Shown: piece by piece, positions 18,289 through 27,570 of the stretch | How the letters are laid out: each line of letters opens with the position of its first letter | Numbering within the stretch: position 1 is the first letter of the stretch | NCBI RefSeq assembly: GCF_947497045.1 | Contig: NZ_CANMEU010000006.1 | Span: 124,001 to 188,000, forward strand | Direction: 5' to 3' | From: an uncultured Tateyamaria sp. | GTDB taxonomy: Bacteria > Pseudomonadota > Alphaproteobacteria > Rhodobacterales > Rhodobacteraceae | DNA: 64,000 nt | Notes under the pieces: model-generated | What the model was told of the DNA's origin: nothing | Databases searched by the model: none | What the model saw: only the letters and a program-made list of their open reading frames with translations | Position numbers and translations under genes: made by a program

Positions 18289-19103
18289 TCCCACATATCC
18301 ACCGGCGGACCTTTGGGACGGGCTCACGGCCTGTCCTCGCCATCCATTGCTCGCTGGCGCATTCCGGTGCGTGGCGGGGCGTGGGCGCGGCACTGTCGGA
18401 TATCGCGACGCTCCATGCCTATGACCTGCCCAATCACGGGAAATCCGGTGATTGGGACGGGCAGGGGGTGATGCACGACACCGCCACCGATATGGCGCTG
18501 GCGGTGCTGGATGAGATTGGGCCGGTCGATGTGATTGGGCACTCTTTCGGGGCGACGGTGGCCTTGCGGCTCGCGATCGAGCATCCGATGCGTATCTGCT
18601 CCACCATCCTGTTTGAACCCGTCTATTTCGCACCTCTGATGGCCGACGATCCGGGATTTGCAGGCGGCTACAGGCATGACACCGCAGCCTACGATCAGGC
18701 GCTAGAGGCCGGGGACACGGCCGCTGCCGCAAAAGCGTTCAACAGCACATGGGGCGATACCGCCGCTTGGGACACCTTGCCCGAAGCGAGCCGGACCTAC
18801 ATGGCCGAGCGCATCCATTTCGTGCGCGACAGCGCCCCGTTTCTGATGAACGACAGCGCGGATTTGCTTGCACCGGGACGATTCGCGCAGGCCACCGGCC
18901 CGGTCTTGCTCATGCGGGGCGAAACGTCACCCTGGGCAGAGGATTTGAATGGGGCCATCGCGCGCAGGTTGCCAAATGTGCAAGAAGTCTCGTTGCCGGA
19001 TCTTGGGCATATGGCCCCGATCACGCACCCTGATCGTGTTGCCACCCATGTGCGCAGCTTCTGGGCGGCGCAGGGCCAAGGCCTCAGGTCGGCTCGTCTA
19101 TGA
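18285..19103 (+). CDS. Alpha/beta hydrolase
   Basis: 272 residues. Nucleophile elbow VDVIGHSFGATVALRLA, oxyanion strand VLAIHCSLAHSGAWRGV, likely acid in the MRGETSPWAED region and the His in DLGHMAPITHP complete the triad. The cap is small. It starts with GTG overlapping the TGA of the isomerase gene (GTGA). Substrate unknown; lactone or ester hydrolysis is plausible. Its 3' end overlaps the convergent ycgN-like gene by 20 bases. Confidence 0.85.
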   Translation: MIPHIHRRTFGTGSRPVLAIHCSLAHSGAWRGVGAALSDIATLHAYDLPNHGKSGDWDGQGVMHDTATDMALAVLDEIGPVDVIGHSFGATVALRLAIEHPMRICSTILFEPVYFAPLMADDPGFAGGYRHDTAAYDQALEAGDTAAAAKAFNSTWGDTAAWDTLPEASRTYMAERIHFVRDSAPFLMNDSADLLAPGRFAQATGPVLLMRGETSPWAEDLNGAIARRLPNVQEVSLPDLGHMAPITHPDRVATHVRSFWAAQGQGLRSARL

Positions 19104-19554
19104 TGTGATCTTCCCAATCGTCATCAGCGACATCGTATTCGCTGACGGTGCGCCCGCGCATGGACACGCCTGCGTCATGCACGCTGTCCGGGGTACCGCT
19201 GATCAGCGGGTGCCAGTCTGGCAAGGGCTTGCCCGCATGCAGCAGACGATAGGCGCAGGTCTGGGGCATCCAGTAGATATGACTGTCGATGTTGGAGGGT
19301 TTGAGGACAATGCAATCGGGCACAAATTGATGGCGCGTTTCATAATAGGCGCAGCGGCAGGTCGCATCGTTCAGCAAACGGCAGGCCACATTGGTCAATT
19401 CGACCCGCCCGCTGTCCTCGTCTTCCAGCTTGTTGAGGCAACACTTGCCGCACCCGTCACACAGGGCTTCCCACTCGGCGCGGTTCATCTTTTTCAAAGG
19501 GGTCGTTTCCCAATACCGGGGCTTGAGCCCCACGCGCGGGATCGGGTCGCTCAC
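19084..19554 (-). CDS. YcgN-family cysteine cluster protein
   Basis: 156 residues of the UPF0260/YcgN family. Cysteines cluster as CDGCGKCCLNK, then CRLL, CRCAYY, DCIVL and TCAYRLL, a likely metal or iron-sulfur site. Function is unknown in the family. It shares ATGA with ribF, so the two are one transcription unit. Length is normal. Confidence 0.88.
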   Translation of the reverse strand: MSDPIPRVGLKPRYWETTPLKKMNRAEWEALCDGCGKCCLNKLEDEDSGRVELTNVACRLLNDATCRCAYYETRHQFVPDCIVLKPSNIDSHIYWMPQTCAYRLLHAGKPLPDWHPLISGTPDSVHDAGVSMRGRTVSEYDVADDDWEDHIIDEPT

Positions 19555-20483
19555 AGCGCCCCCAGGATGGCACGAGACTGTGCACTGTCGCGATCCATCT
19601 GCATGATCAGCGCGTCCAGCCCGTCAAATTTTTCCTCGTCGCGCAGATAGGACACAAGGGCGACGGACAAGGGGGTGCCGTAAAGGTCACCGGAAAAATC
19701 GAACAGGAATGTCTCAAGATTGGGGCGATTTTCCCCGAACATCGGGCGCACACCCATGCTGGCGACCCCATGATAATGCCCGGCATGGGGCCCTTCGAGC
19801 ACATCGACCAATACTGCATAGACCCCGAACCGGGGTGGATGCAGACCATCAATGGACATGTTGGCAGTTGGGTATCCCAACTCGCGCCCGCGCTGCTCGC
19901 CGCCGATAACCGGGCCTTCGATCCGGTGCCAATGCCCAAGCATCGAGGCGGCGTCCTGTGGCCGCCCATCACTCAAGGCCTGACGGATCGCGGTCGAAGA
20001 CACGGTGGCTTCGGAGTGTTCCAAAAGGGGGGCGATGGTGACGCCAAATCCCATGTCGGCACCAAAGTTCTTCAGTGTCTCGGCAGTGCCAAGGCGCTTG
20101 TGCCCAAAACAGAAATCAGCCCCCACAACCACATGGCGCAGGCCCAACCCTTCGCAGATCACGCGGCTGGCAAACTCCTCGGGGGTGAGGCTCGCCAGTC
20201 CCGCGTTAAAGGGCAATTCGTACAAGTGCTCCACCCCCAGCTTTTCAAGACGGCTGGCCCGGGCTGCTTGGCTCATCAGGCGAAACGGCGCGGCGTGCGG
20301 GGCAAAATACGCCCTCGGATGTGGCTCAAAGGTCAAAATACCCAAGGGGGCACCGGGGGCGGCCGCACGGGCCAGATCAATCACCGACTGGTGGCCCAGA
20401 TGCACACCGTCAAAGTTGCCGATGGCCACGGTTGCGCCGCGACTCGACTGATCAACAAACTGATAATCCCGGATGATCCTCAT
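19551..20483 (-). CDS. ribF: Bifunctional riboflavin kinase / FAD synthetase
   Basis: Converts riboflavin to FMN and then FAD. 310 residues from the ATG at 20483 (MRIIRDYQFVDQSSRG). The N-terminal nucleotidyltransferase half has TVAIGNFDGVHLGHQSVIDL and the VVGADFCFGHKRLG strand. The C-terminal flavokinase half has the GYPTANMSIDGLHPPRFGVYA stretch, and ETFLFDFSGDLYG with the catalytic Glu region. ATGs at 20492 and 20507 are alternative starts. No riboswitch was seen. Confidence 0.93.
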   Translation of the reverse strand: MRIIRDYQFVDQSSRGATVAIGNFDGVHLGHQSVIDLARAAAPGAPLGILTFEPHPRAYFAPHAAPFRLMSQAARASRLEKLGVEHLYELPFNAGLASLTPEEFASRVICEGLGLRHVVVGADFCFGHKRLGTAETLKNFGADMGFGVTIAPLLEHSEATVSSTAIRQALSDGRPQDAASMLGHWHRIEGPVIGGEQRGRELGYPTANMSIDGLHPPRFGVYAVLVDVLEGPHAGHYHGVASMGVRPMFGENRPNLETFLFDFSGDLYGTPLSVALVSYLRDEEKFDGLDALIMQMDRDSAQSRAILGAL

Positions 20484-20534
20484 AAGCGCCATGCCTAGCG
20501 GCACCACTCCGCAAGGGCAAGCAGGCGGCCCTGT

Positions 20535-20588
20535 CTTCTTTTGACCAGAAATACCGCGGGGGAGGCGTAGCCGGGGGCGGAGCCCCCC
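20535..20588 (-). repeat. Composite palindromic intergenic repeat, copy 1
   Basis: Read on the minus strand: GGGGGCTCCGCCCCC, then about 10 variable bases, CTCCCCCGCGGTATTT, then CTGGTCAAAAGAAG. The same composite occurs at 34512-34567 with only a few changes, and a shorter version at 44500-44530. It lies between maoC-like and ribF genes. Function unknown; a rare terminator or nuclease-resistant 3' end are possibilities. Confidence 0.75.
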
Positions 20589-20629
20589 AAATAATGAATC
20601 CGGCCTTCGGCTCCTAGTCCGTCACACCA

Positions 20630-21073
20630 TCAGTCGAACTTGCGCGACGGAGCCAGCACCATCGCCTCACCCACCAACACCTTCTTGCCCTCAACACTGC
20701 AATGGCAATCCAGCTTCACCCGGCGCTTGGCAAAATCAATGTCGATCACCTTCACCTCGGCATGGACCAGATCGCCAGGACGCACAGGGGCGAGGAACTT
20801 CAGCGACTGGCCCATATAGACGGTGCCATGACCGGGCAGCTGTTCGCCAATCACCGCAGAAATCAGACCAGCGGTCAGCATCCCGTGGGCGATGCGGCCC
20901 GCAAAGATCGTGTCGCGGGCATAGTCGTCATCCATGTGGACAGGATTGTGATCGGTGGAGACTTCGGCAAACAGTTCGATATCGCGATCCTTAACCTCTT
21001 TGCGCAGATACCGGGTCATGCCCATTTCGATGTCTTCGATACAGATCGTGCCGCGGGGCATATTGTCCAGCAT
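20630..21073 (-). CDS. MaoC-like hotdog dehydratase
   Basis: 147 residues. A single hotdog fold with the R-hydratase motif: AEVSTDHNPVHMDDDYA supplies the catalytic Asp/His pair, then the RIAHGMLTAGLISAVIG helix and the KFLAPVRPGDLVHAEV strand. Members hydrate enoyl-CoA or act in related acyl-CoA chemistry. The ATG at 21073 is preceded by a good GGAGA; upstream in-frame codons add no homologous sequence. Substrate not assigned. Confidence 0.88.
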   Translation of the reverse strand: MLDNMPRGTICIEDIEMGMTRYLRKEVKDRDIELFAEVSTDHNPVHMDDDYARDTIFAGRIAHGMLTAGLISAVIGEQLPGHGTVYMGQSLKFLAPVRPGDLVHAEVKVIDIDFAKRRVKLDCHCSVEGKKVLVGEAMVLAPSRKFD

Positions 21074-21161
21074 ATCGGTCTCCGGTAATTTTCTGACGCT
21101 TTGCGCGCCTCTCACGCAAGGTAATTACTTTGCGCGCGCAGAAAATCAAGCAGAAAGAAGG

Positions 21162-22034
21162 TCAGCGCAGATGCCCTATCGCAAAGGTCGGGCTGCTTTG
21201 TTCGGCCTGCAAATAGGTCTCAAGCGCCTCTGCATCCGGTTGGGTTACGGTTTTTGTCTCGCTTGCGGCCAACCCACCCGAGATAAACAGCGAATCGATA
21301 TCCTCGCCCATCGCGCCTGCTATGTCCGTCAGCACCCCATCACCAATCGCCAGAATGCCGCTGTCAGCCACGTCCACACCCAGTTCCGCCAGGCGACGGC
21401 GCGCCAGATCATAGATCGGCGGATGGGGCTTGCCGAAATAAAGGCTCTCACCACCCATCTCTGTATAAAGCTGCGCCAGCGCGCCCGCGCACCATTCACG
21501 CACGTGACCCCGGTCCACGACGATATCCGGGTTGGCACATAGCAGCGGTAAACCCAGTTGCTTGGCCATCAGGAACTCACCGCGCATGGTGTCGGGATCG
21601 GCCATCGGGTCGCGCGGGCCGGTGCACACGATGCCCGTGGCCTGCTCCAGCGGGACCATCTTGATATCGACCGGGTCCTTGATCACGCCGATGGGTTCAA
21701 AGAATTTCTCCTCCCCCGGCTGCCCGACGAAATAGACCTTGTTGCCAACCGCCCCGCGAAACATCGCCGTGCGGGCACTGTCGCCCGAGGTGGCAATCGT
21801 GTCCCAGGCATCATCCGGCACACCAAAATGGACAAGCTGCTTTTTCACTCCGGCGCGCGGACGGGGTGAGTTTGTGACCAGCACCACCTTGCCGCCCTTG
21901 GCGCGGTAGGTCTGCAAGGCGGCAACCGCTTCGGGCAGGGCTTTGACCCCGTTGTGCACACAGCCCCACAGATCGACGAACAGTGCATCATAGCGGTCTG
22001 AAACCTCGGCAAGGGATGAAATGATCTGGGCCAT
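21162..22034 (-). CDS. HAD-superfamily hydrolase, TIGR01459 type
   Basis: 290 residues of the HAD IIA group. Motif I is altered to DLWGCVHNG, the hallmark of this subfamily. Motif II VLVTNSPRPRAGVKK, the cap, then GKPHPPIYDLA and the acid motif AIGDGVLTDIAGAMGEDIDS are complete. Probably a sugar or nucleotide phosphatase; no specific substrate is known to me. A palindromic element lies upstream at 22065-22088, in the 64-base gap to ppaC. Confidence 0.87.
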   Translation of the reverse strand: MAQIISSLAEVSDRYDALFVDLWGCVHNGVKALPEAVAALQTYRAKGGKVVLVTNSPRPRAGVKKQLVHFGVPDDAWDTIATSGDSARTAMFRGAVGNKVYFVGQPGEEKFFEPIGVIKDPVDIKMVPLEQATGIVCTGPRDPMADPDTMRGEFLMAKQLGLPLLCANPDIVVDRGHVREWCAGALAQLYTEMGGESLYFGKPHPPIYDLARRRLAELGVDVADSGILAIGDGVLTDIAGAMGEDIDSLFISGGLAASETKTVTQPDAEALETYLQAEQSSPTFAIGHLR

Positions 22035-22064
22035 GCGGCAAATCTCCTGAAGGTGCGAAAAAGA

Positions 22065-22088
22065 CGTAAGGCGGACGTGTCGTCCGCC
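22065..22088 (-). repeat. Stop-proximal palindrome after ppaC
   Basis: On the coding strand of ppaC: GGCGGACG-ACA-CGTCCGCC then TTACG, starting 10 bases after the stop. The same layout follows sat (34600) and trxB (38291), and a variant follows atpD. No U-tract. Confidence 0.8.
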
Positions 22089-22098
22089 CTGTTTGGCC

Positions 22099-23019
22099 TC
22101 AGACCTTGAGGTTGGGAATGATCTGCTTCTTGCGGCTCATCACGCCGGGCAGCACGACAGTGTCACCGCTCACGCTCACATCAAAGCTCTTTTCGGCCAC
22201 CCCTTTCACCCGATCATTGGGGATCAGCATGGTGGCTTCCTCGTTCAGAATATCGACAACGAACAACAACACCTCGTCTGCGCCGTCCTCGCGGGCAACC
22301 TCGCCCATGGAGGCGATGAGGCTGTCTTTGCGATCCAGCACGATCCTGGGGGCTGTGGTCTCCAGTACGGAGACGCGGAACTGTGTACCATCGACCTCGT
22401 ATTCCTTGCTGTCCATGCGCAGCAATTCGGCATCTGAAAAGGCGGACACATCCGATTTCGCCTCGAACATCTCCGCTGCATATGCCGACAGATCAATGTC
22501 GAGATCGTTGGCCAGCCCATGTGCAATCGCCTTGTCTTCCTGCGTCGTGGTGGGCGAGCGGAACTCAAGCGTGTCCGAGAGGATGCAGGACAGCATCGCG
22601 CCCTTGATCGCGGAAGGGGCCTGCGCCATGTCCTTGCCGATCATCTTCCACATGATGGTGGCGGTGCAGGCCAGGGGTTCAATACGAATATCGATAGGGC
22701 CTTTGGTCTCAAGCCCGCCCACCAGCTTGTGGTGATCAATGATCGCCGTGATGTCCGCATCATTGATCGCGTCGGGCAGTTCGGCGGGGTTGTTGGTGTC
22801 CACGATAACCACGGGCTGATCTGCCGCCACGGCGTCGATGATGCGCGGCTTGGGCAGGTTCCACTTGTTCAGCACAAAGGCGGCCTCGGTGTTGGGCTCG
22901 CCAAGCAGGACCGCTTCGGCATCCTTGCCTTTGATCTCGTTCAGATACCAGGCCCAGATGATGGGCGATCCGGTAGAGTCGGTATCTGGGGATTTGTGGC
23001 CGAAAACGAGGGTGGTCAT
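22099..23019 (-). CDS. ppaC: Manganese-dependent inorganic pyrophosphatase
   Basis: Family II pyrophosphatase of the DHH group, which splits PPi and drives biosynthetic reactions. 306 residues. Metal ligands are visible in GHKSPDTDSTG at residues 7-17, VIVDTNNP, and IIDHHKLVG. The C-terminal domain holds the RKKQIIPNL substrate motif. No CBS domains, so the short form. Family II enzymes are less usual than family I in proteobacteria but are known in roseobacters. Confidence 0.95.
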   Translation of the reverse strand: MTTLVFGHKSPDTDSTGSPIIWAWYLNEIKGKDAEAVLLGEPNTEAAFVLNKWNLPKPRIIDAVAADQPVVIVDTNNPAELPDAINDADITAIIDHHKLVGGLETKGPIDIRIEPLACTATIMWKMIGKDMAQAPSAIKGAMLSCILSDTLEFRSPTTTQEDKAIAHGLANDLDIDLSAYAAEMFEAKSDVSAFSDAELLRMDSKEYEVDGTQFRVSVLETTAPRIVLDRKDSLIASMGEVAREDGADEVLLFVVDILNEEATMLIPNDRVKGVAEKSFDVSVSGDTVVLPGVMSRKKQIIPNLKV

Positions 23020-23118
23020 GGGGGTCAGGTCCTGAACTAGAGGTCATTTTGCGCCCTTATAGCAAGGTGTGGGGCCATGTCACGGGGGGCAGGGCTGCGC
23101 TGATGTCGCGGCGCGGAT

Positions 23119-23270
23119 TTGACGGATGGCATTGCACGGGGTTATGGTTGGGCATCTGAAAAGGAGTGCCCTGCACATGGATCAGCTGGTTTAACCGCAC
23201 ACCCATCCTTGCGCCGCGATCTGGCGCGCCTTTCTTCAGGAGTGATCTGACAATGGACAAGTCCGACTGA
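23119..23270 (+). promoter_or_regulatory. Promoter and leader with two five-codon cistrons
   Basis: TTGACG (23119-23124) and TTATGG (23142-23147) are spaced 17 bases. Within the leader, AAAAGGAG precedes ATG-GAT-CAG-CTG-GTT-TAA (23177-23194, MDQLV). CAGGAG then precedes ATG-GAC-AAG-TCC-GAC-TGA (23253-23270, MDKSD). After these come two hairpins, CCCGC-ttg-GCGGG and ATTGGCC-ctgcac-GGCCAAT. The structure recalls attenuation leaders but the peptides lack runs of one amino acid. It leads to a 57-residue basic protein at 23346. Confidence 0.5.
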
Positions 23271-23345
23271 CCCGCTTGGCGGGCGCAGACCCTATTGGCC
23301 CTGCACGGCCAATGTCCCGATCCCATATGACAGATGAGGCACATC

Positions 23346-23519
23346 ATGCCCAAATCCAAGAAACCAAACCGCACGCGCGGTGACACCCGCACCTTGCCCA
23401 AGACAAAGCGGCCTTCCCAACCCCCGGCGCGGCCTGGGCTGGCGGACACCCCGCACCTGCGCACGCAAATCCGGGGTGGGCGACCGCCCCGCTTTCCGGG
23501 GCGCACCGGCGGGCGCTAG
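23346..23519 (+). CDS. Small very basic protein
   Basis: 57 residues, rich in Arg, Lys, Pro and Thr (MPKSKKPNRTRGDTRTLPK at the start, FPGRTGGR at the end), with no hydrophobic core. An ATG four codons upstream (23334) is an alternative start. It follows a promoter with two mini-cistrons and ends 13 bases before a strong GC hairpin, so it may be a short transcription unit of its own. Nucleic-acid binding is suggested only by charge. The low complexity means a spurious frame cannot be excluded. Confidence 0.45.
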   Translation: MPKSKKPNRTRGDTRTLPKTKRPSQPPARPGLADTPHLRTQIRGGRPPRFPGRTGGR

Positions 23520-23531
23520 GGCTTGCATAGA

Positions 23532-23560
23532 GGCCGCGCGTGGGGTTTCCTCGCGCGGCC
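23532..23560 (+). terminator. Strong hairpin, possible terminator
   Basis: GGCCGCGCG / CGCGCGGCC, perfect 9-bp stem with an 11-base loop, followed by CGATCTTTTC. The U-tract is weak. It separates the small basic gene from the DUF2161 gene. Confidence 0.5.
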
Positions 23561-23582
23561 CGATCTTTTCAAAAGTGATCCC

Positions 23583-24257
23583 GTGACGCTGCGCGAAACC
23601 GACCTTTACCCCCCCGTCAAAGCCTTTCTGGAAGGGCAGGGATATGTGGTGAAGTCCGAAGTGGGGGCTGCGGATGTGGTCGCGGTGCGCGGGGCCGAGC
23701 CACCTGTGATTGTCGAGTTGAAACTGGGGTTCTCGCTGACCCTTGTGCATCAATGCGTGGCGCGCCTTGCAGTCAGCGATGACGTCTACATGGCCGTGGG
23801 GCGCGGCAAGGGAAAGCGGTTCCTCAAATCGGTCAAGGACATGACGCGCCTGTGCCGCCGCCTTGGCTTGGGCCTGATCACGGTGCGCAGCAGCGACGGG
23901 CTCGTGACGGTCCATTGCGATCCCGGCCCTTACGCGCCGCGCAAGAACACCAAGCGCAAGGGGCAGTTGTTGCGTGAATTTGCAGGCCGCGTGGGGGACC
24001 CCAATGATGGGGGGCAAACGCGGGTCGGGCTGATCACGGCCTATCGGCAGGATGCGTTGAAGGTGGCGATGTACCTGTTCGAGGTGGGCGCGTGCAAAGG
24101 GGCCGATGTGGCGCGCGAAACCGGTGTGGGGCGGGCCACGACGATGATGCGGGACGATCATTATGGCTGGTTTGAGAAGGTGGAAAAGGGTGTCTACGGT
24201 CTGACCCCCCTCGGGGCCGAGGCGGTTGCGAAGTCCGGACGAGTCCTCGGGCAATAG
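23583..24257 (+). CDS. DUF2161 PD-(D/E)XK-type phosphodiesterase-like protein
   Basis: 224 residues. TLRETDLYPPVKAFLEGQGY, then VVKSEVGAADVVAVRG and PPVIVELKLGFS give a restriction-endonuclease-like core: the D in GAADVV and E-x-K in VELKLG are the expected catalytic residues. A C-terminal winged-helix-like part follows (VARETGVGRATTMMRDDHYG, then VYGLTPLGAEA). I take the GTG at 23583 as start because the family begins TLRETDLY. Role unknown; nuclease activity is predicted by fold only. Confidence 0.78.
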   Translation: MTLRETDLYPPVKAFLEGQGYVVKSEVGAADVVAVRGAEPPVIVELKLGFSLTLVHQCVARLAVSDDVYMAVGRGKGKRFLKSVKDMTRLCRRLGLGLITVRSSDGLVTVHCDPGPYAPRKNTKRKGQLLREFAGRVGDPNDGGQTRVGLITAYRQDALKVAMYLFEVGACKGADVARETGVGRATTMMRDDHYGWFEKVEKGVYGLTPLGAEAVAKSGRVLGQ

Positions 24258-24301
24258 ACTTGTGGCGCGGTCGGTGGACTGTTGCGAAGGGTAGACCGGC
24301 C

Positions 24302-24802
24302 TCAGGCGGCGGGTTCGATCAGCGTATCCGCCATCAGATCATCCAGAAACAGGCTCAGCAGTTGAAGTCGCCCGGACACATCGGCTTTGCGATAGAGGGC
24401 CGCGCATTGCGCCTTGACCGTGCCTTGCGCGGTGTTGCGCAGCTGCGCCATGTCAGCCACGGAATAGCCTTTGATGGCCAGCACAGCGACGGCGCGTTCC
24501 GCTTCGGTCAGTTGCCACTCGGAAAACCGCACATCCAGCAGATCGCTGAACGCCCCGGAGGCGACCTTGAGCTGGTCGGTGATCTTGTCCTGACGGCGCA
24601 TCAGGCGGCGCAATTCGGCCCCTGAAAAAGCCAGACCCAGAAACAAGGCCAGCGTTACGATGGCTTCGACAATGTCACTGTCCGCAAGTGTGTTGGTGTA
24701 TTGGCGTAGAAAGAAATCAAAGAAGATGTCGATCAGGAAATAGCCGCAGCACAGGGCCTGCACGCAAAACAGGATCCAAAGGGTGGTGCGGCGTGATGGC
24801 AT
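24302..24802 (-). CDS. Membrane-anchored LuxR-type HTH protein
   Basis: 166 residues from MPSRRTTLW (an ATG at 24814 is an alternative). Two membrane spans (LWILFCVQALCCGYFLIDIF and IVEAIVTLALFLGLAFSG) are followed by a coiled segment and a C-terminal GerE/LuxR helix-turn-helix (LTEAERAVAVLAIKGYSVAD, then NTAQGTVKAQCAALYRKADV). The combination puts a DNA-binding domain on the cytoplasmic face of the inner membrane. No sensor domain is visible. It lies 46 bases or more after the PepSY gene with a strong hairpin between. Confidence 0.8.
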   Translation of the reverse strand: MPSRRTTLWILFCVQALCCGYFLIDIFFDFFLRQYTNTLADSDIVEAIVTLALFLGLAFSGAELRRLMRRQDKITDQLKVASGAFSDLLDVRFSEWQLTEAERAVAVLAIKGYSVADMAQLRNTAQGTVKAQCAALYRKADVSGRLQLLSLFLDDLMADTLIEPAA

Positions 24803-24822
24803 GATCAGTCTCAACTTTTGGG

Positions 24823-24844
24823 GTCGCCCGGCGCACCGGGCGAC
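24823..24844 (-). repeat. GC hairpin between PepSY and LuxR-type genes
   Basis: GTCGCCCGG-tgcg-CCGGGCGAC on the minus strand, a perfect 9-bp stem. No T run follows on either strand. It could slow transcription or protect the upstream message. Confidence 0.6.
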
Positions 24845-24860
24845 AATTGCTCAGCGGATG

Positions 24861-25142
24861 TTAGTCGTCTGTGTCGTCGTCGTCATCCTCGGTTTCGATC
24901 TCAATGACCTTACCGGTGTCGAGCGCGACCTCAATCTCGTACTCCACCCCATCGAGGGTCACTTCGGCCTCAATCTCGTCATCTTCGATTTCGATCTCCT
25001 GCACGTCATAACCCATAGCCGTCAACGCCGCCCGAATATCTGCCTCTGTTGTGCCAAGCTGATTGCCTGTGCTGAGGCCGGCCAGAGCAAAGCCCGGAAC
25101 AATAAGGGCAGCCAGAACAGTGGTTTTTGTCATGTAAGTCAT
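24861..25142 (-). CDS. Secreted acidic PepSY-domain protein
   Basis: 93 residues: signal peptide (TKTTVLAALIVPGFALA), then a single PepSY-like domain (TEADIRAALTAMGYDVQEIE ... YEIEVALDTGKVIEIETE) and a run of Asp at the end. PepSY domains bind or inhibit proteases and some sense metals. The Asp tail suggests cation binding, which is inference. Start at ATG 25142 (GGAGAA just before); ATG 25133 is equally possible. Confidence 0.8.
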   Translation of the reverse strand: MTYMTKTTVLAALIVPGFALAGLSTGNQLGTTEADIRAALTAMGYDVQEIEIEDDEIEAEVTLDGVEYEIEVALDTGKVIEIETEDDDDDTDD

Positions 25143-25318
25143 TGAGTTCTCCGTTTCTCGGTCTGTGCCGCATCGGGGCGGCTGGGATTGATCTGGGCAC
25201 CGGATGGGGCGTGCTGAATAGGACTTTGGACCAAGACGGGCAGGCCTATGCCGAAGGTTTATGGAGGGCCGACGGCAAAAAACGGGAGGGATTTTAACAA
25301 ACTGCTGAGTGCACCCCG

Positions 25319-25347
25319 TTGACTCGGTGCGGTGTGTTGCCTAACTA
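25319..25347 (+). promoter_or_regulatory. groESL promoter
   Basis: TTGACT and TAACTA spaced 17 bases, ending just before the CIRCE-like operator, so the transcript would start in or next to it. The 25143-25436 gap otherwise holds only this, the operator and a hairpin GGCCCTC-ggat-GAGGGCC at 25383-25400. Confidence 0.65.
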
Positions 25348-25353
25348 CGCTTC

Positions 25354-25382
25354 GTTATCACTCGATACATATGAGTGATAAC
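25354..25382 (+). promoter_or_regulatory. CIRCE-type HrcA operator
   Basis: GTTATCACTC-N9-GAGTGATAAC, a perfect 10-bp inverted repeat. The classical CIRCE is TTAGCACTC-N9-GAGTGCTAA. The N9 spacing and the CACTC/GAGTG core are identical, and the one G-C pair is replaced symmetrically by T-A. HrcA repression of groESL is therefore likely. Confidence 0.88.
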
Positions 25383-25436
25383 GGCCCTCGGATGAGGGCC
25401 CTAGGGAGAAACTTTGAGCCTAAAGGAGCTGCAAAG

Positions 25437-25724
25437 ATGGCATTGAAACCGCTTCATGACCGCGTGCTGGTGCGCCGCACGGAAAGCGAAGAGAAAACCG
25501 CTGGTGGGCTTATCATCCCCGAAAGCGCCAAGGAAAAGCCAAGCGAAGGCGAAATCGTCGCAGCAGGCCCCGGTGCCCGCAAGGACAGCGGTGAGCTGAT
25601 CGAGATGGCCGTCAAGGCTGGTGACAAGATCCTGTTCGGCAAATGGTCCGGCACCGAGGTCACCATCGACGGCGAAGAGCTGCTGATGATGAAAGAATCC
25701 GACATCATGGGGATCATCGAGTAA
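25437..25724 (+). CDS. groES: Co-chaperonin GroES
   Basis: 95 residues. Lid of the GroEL folding chamber. [30 protein letters not shown] contains the mobile loop, ending with [20 protein letters not shown]; the C-terminus is [18 protein letters not shown]. Start at ATG 25437 after AAAGGAG. Earlier in-frame codons lie in the operator and leader. It is followed by groEL after 53 bases. Confidence 0.98.
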   Translation: MALKPLHDRVLVRRTESEEKTAGGLIIPESAKEKPSEGEIVAAGPGARKDSGELIEMAVKAGDKILFGKWSGTEVTIDGEELLMMKESDIMGIIE

Positions 25725-25774
25725 GCGCCTGCGCTCTCTCTGACCTCATTTCAAGACATTCTCAAAGGAGATAG

Positions 25775-27415
<1,641 letters not shown>

Positions 27416-27441
27416 ATCACGCCAACCTTGTGTTGATTGAG

Positions 27442-27471
27442 AGGGGTCGCTTTCGAGCGGCCCCTTTTTTT
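27442..27471 (+). terminator. Intrinsic terminator of groESL
   Basis: AGGGGTCGCT-ttcg-AGCGGCCCCT followed by a run of seven T. One G-T style mismatch pair. 26 bases after the groEL stop. Confidence 0.9.
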
Positions 27472-27570
27472 GCTGGTCGGAGGGCTGGACTGTTTTGCCC
27501 AAAGGTCAAAAGGCACCCGCCCACCGACCCGTGACTGGACTGCGACCCGAAACGAGCGTACCCGTCTCAG

